Below, in pieces: positions 61,096 to 64,000 of a stretch of DNA of 64,000 nucleotides. Under the pieces are notes generated by a model. It ran no database searches and had not been told where the DNA came from. It worked only from the letters and a program-made list of their open reading frames with translations. The stretch's first letter is position 1; each line of letters opens with the position of its first letter. Both the position numbers and the translations under genes were made by a program. Where the stretch lies: assembly GCA_949775045.1 (NCBI GenBank), contig OX459101.1, positions 1,852,501 to 1,916,500 of the forward strand. The letters are read 5' to 3'. Origin of the DNA: Metridium senile. Taxonomy: Eukaryota > Cnidaria > Anthozoa > Actiniaria > Metridiidae.

Positions 61096-63967
61096 AAAGG
61101 GTTCAAAGCCTTCAGCGATCCTTTCGAGTTACCCAAGTATGTCTCAATGGCTTTCTTGACATTGTAAGTGGACTGGGGCGGGAGTTGATAGATCTCCATT
61201 AGATTCATTCGGTTCCAGTCGTTCACGGTTCGTTTGTAATCCTCCTCCATTTTGCGTTTGTATTTGACGTCATCAACCTTCTTCACATCGGATCTGATAT
61301 GAGAAAAAAACACTGTCAGTTTTACTTATTACACTAAAGGCCTTAACCGTATCTTGGTGTGTTTAGTATTGAGAACAACCATTGTTGCACGTTAGTGACT
61401 GACGTGTGAATGGTTTGAACTGGACCCAGGTGTAAGTAATGATCATAGTGAATTGTGATCATTCGGGTGTGTGTAGTCTTAAGAAAGAAAGTTGGTGTTG
61501 GTGTCTGATTTTTAAAAGGTTTGAACAACCCGAGTGAAAGTTCAGAATGAAGACAATGGGGACTACATTGAGGGAGTGGGGGGTTGGTGGTGGGGGGTTT
61601 GTAAACCACTCAACCGCACAAAATCGCTCCAAAAACTGCACAATCGCACGAAAATTTGCTAAAAACCGCAACCGTAAGATTTGTAAAACCACAAATGCGC
61701 AGATATAAATAAAAAGAATTTCAAAACCGCACAAAACTGAAATAACGCGAAACCGCATCACCGCAAACCATTACGCCCCTCTACACTCACTGTATCACGC
61801 TCTCATCAACATCACGGGCGTCAGTTATCCTACAAGAGTCTGTATTTTTCTTACCTAAAAGGCTGTACATGGTCATAGTTCATGTTAAAGTGTTGATACT
61901 TAGAATCTTTGTTCAACTTTGGGTACTTGACTTTAGGGATAGGTGGTAGCCGTGTGCTGCCTTGATTGGGATCCAAACCTGACAGGTTTTTACTCCTGAA
62001 GTGATAAAGACAAACATTAAAAGATATTCACTGTGAATTTGGTACCTTATACAAAACACTATGTGTCAACATTTGTACTTTTGTATTTGTATTTTATTCT
62101 ATTCCTTTACTCCATAAATATTGTAAAGTAGTACAGTGTGTGATCTCCTATGATTAGCACATGCAGCTCTTGGCAAAAGGCACAGTCTATATTAGTCTCC
62201 CCGCAGCCGTTTTTAGTCTCGGTTCACTCCCCAACGGTCCACTTCTAAAAACGGCTACGGGGGAGACTAAGTCTATATAGGTTTAAATAAAAAACTATGT
62301 GCCGTCCGTCCGTCCGTCCGTCCGTCTGTCCGTCTGTCCGTCTGTCCGTCTGTCCGTCTGTCCGTCTGTCCGACTGTCCGTCTGTCTTTTATCTTGTGTC
62401 CGTCTGTCCGTCTGTTAATTATTTATCTTGTGTCCGTCTGTCCGTCTGTCTGTCTTTTATCTTACCATAGCCCTTCTTTGTAGAATCCTCGAGGTACGAG
62501 AGAGTCGTGTACTTTGCCAGGGAAACTAAATAGAAGGAAATCAATATGATCAATTTAATCATATCCAGTATTCATTGCATTAGGACATAACGAAAAAGAT
62601 ACAACATGAAGAAATCTAATCTGAACTAAAATATATAAAACCAAAAAAATACTAAGTATAGAGTGCTGGGGCGGATCTAGGGGGTGTCCTAGTGGCACCA
62701 GCCACCTGCATAGCGCTGCAATAACCCCTATTTTGTTTTTAAAGACATTTAGGGATCAGCCACCCCCTAACACCTTTTAAAAGAGCCCTTTATTTTCAGT
62801 TGGGACACCCCTCAGAAATTGCTTGATCCGTTCCTGGAGTGCAAGCACAAAAAGCTTTTAACATTTATCACTATTTATGTTGCACTCTATTTAATTTAGT
62901 TGAAGACCATTCGAGTCCACCACCGTTTCTCAGACTGCACATCTATCTATAAATACTTACTTGTCCATTCTCCAGCTTACATCAGGTTCTGCCAATAAAA
63001 TGATAATTCTATTAAATAATATTAACTATTACCAAAAATAACGCAAAACCGCAAACCCTTACACCCCCTCCTGTGGTAGTTGCATTAAACAAACTTACCA
63101 ACAATCTTCAGTGATGTTGATCGCATACCCCAGCCAGGGCGCGGCACATAATCTTCCTGAAAACGAAAATTACTAATTGTTTAATGATTTATTAATAATA
63201 AACAATGCAAATGCAAGGTATATACTGACCTGATCATCAATCATGTAGTTGACGATGTATTTGTTGTAGTATGGTGACAGGTCATTGGAGATGTCGGGAG
63301 TATAGGGCTTGCTGTTAAAATAAACAACCACAATTAATTGACTGACTGAGCGACTGACTGACTGAGCGACTGACTGACTGACTGACTGACAACGTAACTG
63401 ATTCACTGATCTGATTGATTGATTGACTGGTAACTTAATTTCACTGACTGATTTGTACTCACACACTGTCTGTTTCAATAAAGGTTTTTGTGTCTGTCTT
63501 TCTGATTTATACATGTCGTTTTGCCTGTCTATCTGTCTGTCTGCCTATCTGTCAGTATACGTATCTCTGTCTGTCTGTCTTTCTGATTTATACATGTCGT
63601 TTTGTTTGTCTGTCTGTAGTCTGTCTATTACTTACTAGAATTTGTACTCACACACTGTCTGTTTCCGGCAATAAAGTTTGGCTTTCTGTCGTTCTAATTT
63701 ACCCATGTCGTTTTGCCTGTCTGTCTGTCTGTCTGTCTACATCCTTATCTGTCTGTCTGTCTGTATCTCTGTCTGTCTGTCTATTTGTTACTTACACTGG
63801 TGGTGACTTAGGAGCAGAGTATCGTCCATCGTCCATTTCTTTCTTGACACGTAGAAGTTCCCCCAGTATCTGTGATCTTGTTCGTGTTTTGGCTCTTGTT
63901 GGGGACTCCATGTACGGGGTTTCATTTTCTCGTAGATGTCTCAGCTCTTCATCCGTCATTTCTGTAC
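61047..63967 (-). CDS. Unidentified protein, C-terminal part (runs off the window)
   Basis: Exons 5' to 3': 63796-63967, 63230-63311, 63099-63156, 62961-62988, 62466-62525, 61855-61995, 61047-61293. All have AG/GT borders and phases agree, giving about 262 residues to a stop at 61047. The upstream part lies beyond 64000. The piece is polar and rich in Pro, Tyr, Lys and Asp: 'MTDEELRHLRENETPYM', 'KSPPVKPYTPDIS', 'EDYVPRPGWGMRS', 'DSLVPRGFYKEGLW', 'RLPPIPKVKYPKL', 'EDYKRTVNDWNRMNLMEIY'. No membrane segment or signal is visible. I do not recognise the family. The many short proline/tyrosine segments recall axonemal microtubule-associated proteins, which is only an impression. Confidence 0.8.
61590..61785. 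mobile_element. Dispersed element E, reversed copy
   Basis: 'ccgcacaaaatcgctcc', 'gcacgaaaatttgctaaaaa', 'ataacgcgaaaccgcatcac', ending 'attacgcccc'; the complement of the blocks at 39877 and 44216. A short fragment also lies at about 63036-63072. Confidence 0.6.
62193..62269. mobile_element. Foldback element F, copy 2
   Basis: 'tagtctccccgcagccgttt' and near-complement ending 'gggggagacta'. Same ends as 17736-17802 with a different loop. Confidence 0.75.
62300..62460. repeat. (GTCC)/(GTCT) array
   Basis: 'cgtccgtctgtc' repeats with two 'ttatcttgtgtccgtctgtc' blocks, ending next to the donor of exon 62466-62525. Confidence 0.95.
63340..63790. repeat. (ACTG) and (CTGT) arrays
   Basis: Tetranucleotide ACTG at 63340-63415, then (CTGT)n and two copies of a block with 'tttctgatttatacatgtcg' (63485-63790), filling one intron. 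The plus-strand ORFs here are repeat artefacts. Confidence 0.9.
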
Positions 63968-64000
63968 CTAGAAATTACCGCAAAACGTTTTATCAGTGAC

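Overview
The window is eukaryotic nuclear DNA, almost certainly from an animal. Five conserved genes can be assembled with in-frame, canonical GT-AG introns: DRC1, ABHD13, EFHC1, PTDSS1 and RPL11. A sixth, complete gene is an adhesion GPCR, and a seventh runs off the right edge. The AT-rich introns, the very many GAT/ATC microsatellites, the short foldback elements (one carries a 'gctttagcccttcgtcg' core that I associate with anthozoan genomes) and a lectin-tailed adhesion GPCR suggest a cnidarian, probably an anthozoan. Genus and species cannot be told from the sequence.

Layout: 1-1950 is a 54-bp satellite array. 2034-13327 (-) is DRC1 in 22 coding exons (739 aa). It is head-to-head, 287 bp away, with ABHD13 at 13615-16437 (+, 5 exons, 366 aa). 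18077-31333 (-) is an adhesion GPCR in 20 coding exons (712 aa) with a signal peptide, C-type-lectin-like domain, GAIN/GPS and seven membrane segments. 31334-39771 holds no recognised gene, but has transposon remnants, tandem arrays, a CRE/YY1-motif array and a set of phase-matched mini-exons that may be an unrecognised minus-strand gene. 39772-43721 (-) is EFHC1 (9 exons, 567 aa), apparently without the C-terminal EF-hand region. 45761-56112 (-) is PTDSS1 (14 exons, 522 aa), head-to-head, 102 bp away, with RPL11 at 56215-59020 (+, 4 exons, 175 aa). 61047-63967 (-) is the 3' part of an unrecognised gene.

Functionally the genes are mostly unrelated housekeeping and ciliary genes. DRC1 (nexin-dynein regulatory complex) and EFHC1 (doublet microtubule inner protein) both serve the motile axoneme. 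PTDSS1 makes phosphatidylserine, RPL11 is a ribosomal protein and ABHD13 is a membrane serine hydrolase. Exon boundaries below were worked out by hand from splice consensus and reading-phase continuity, checked against remembered family features. No alignment was run.

The most unusual signals are structural. Tandem duplications straddle exon edges (an acceptor copied to four units, a donor-proximal exon end copied to three, a stop-codon-containing terminal exon end copied to three). Foldback transposons sit within a few bases of splice sites. A run of symmetric 21-nt exon units was also found.
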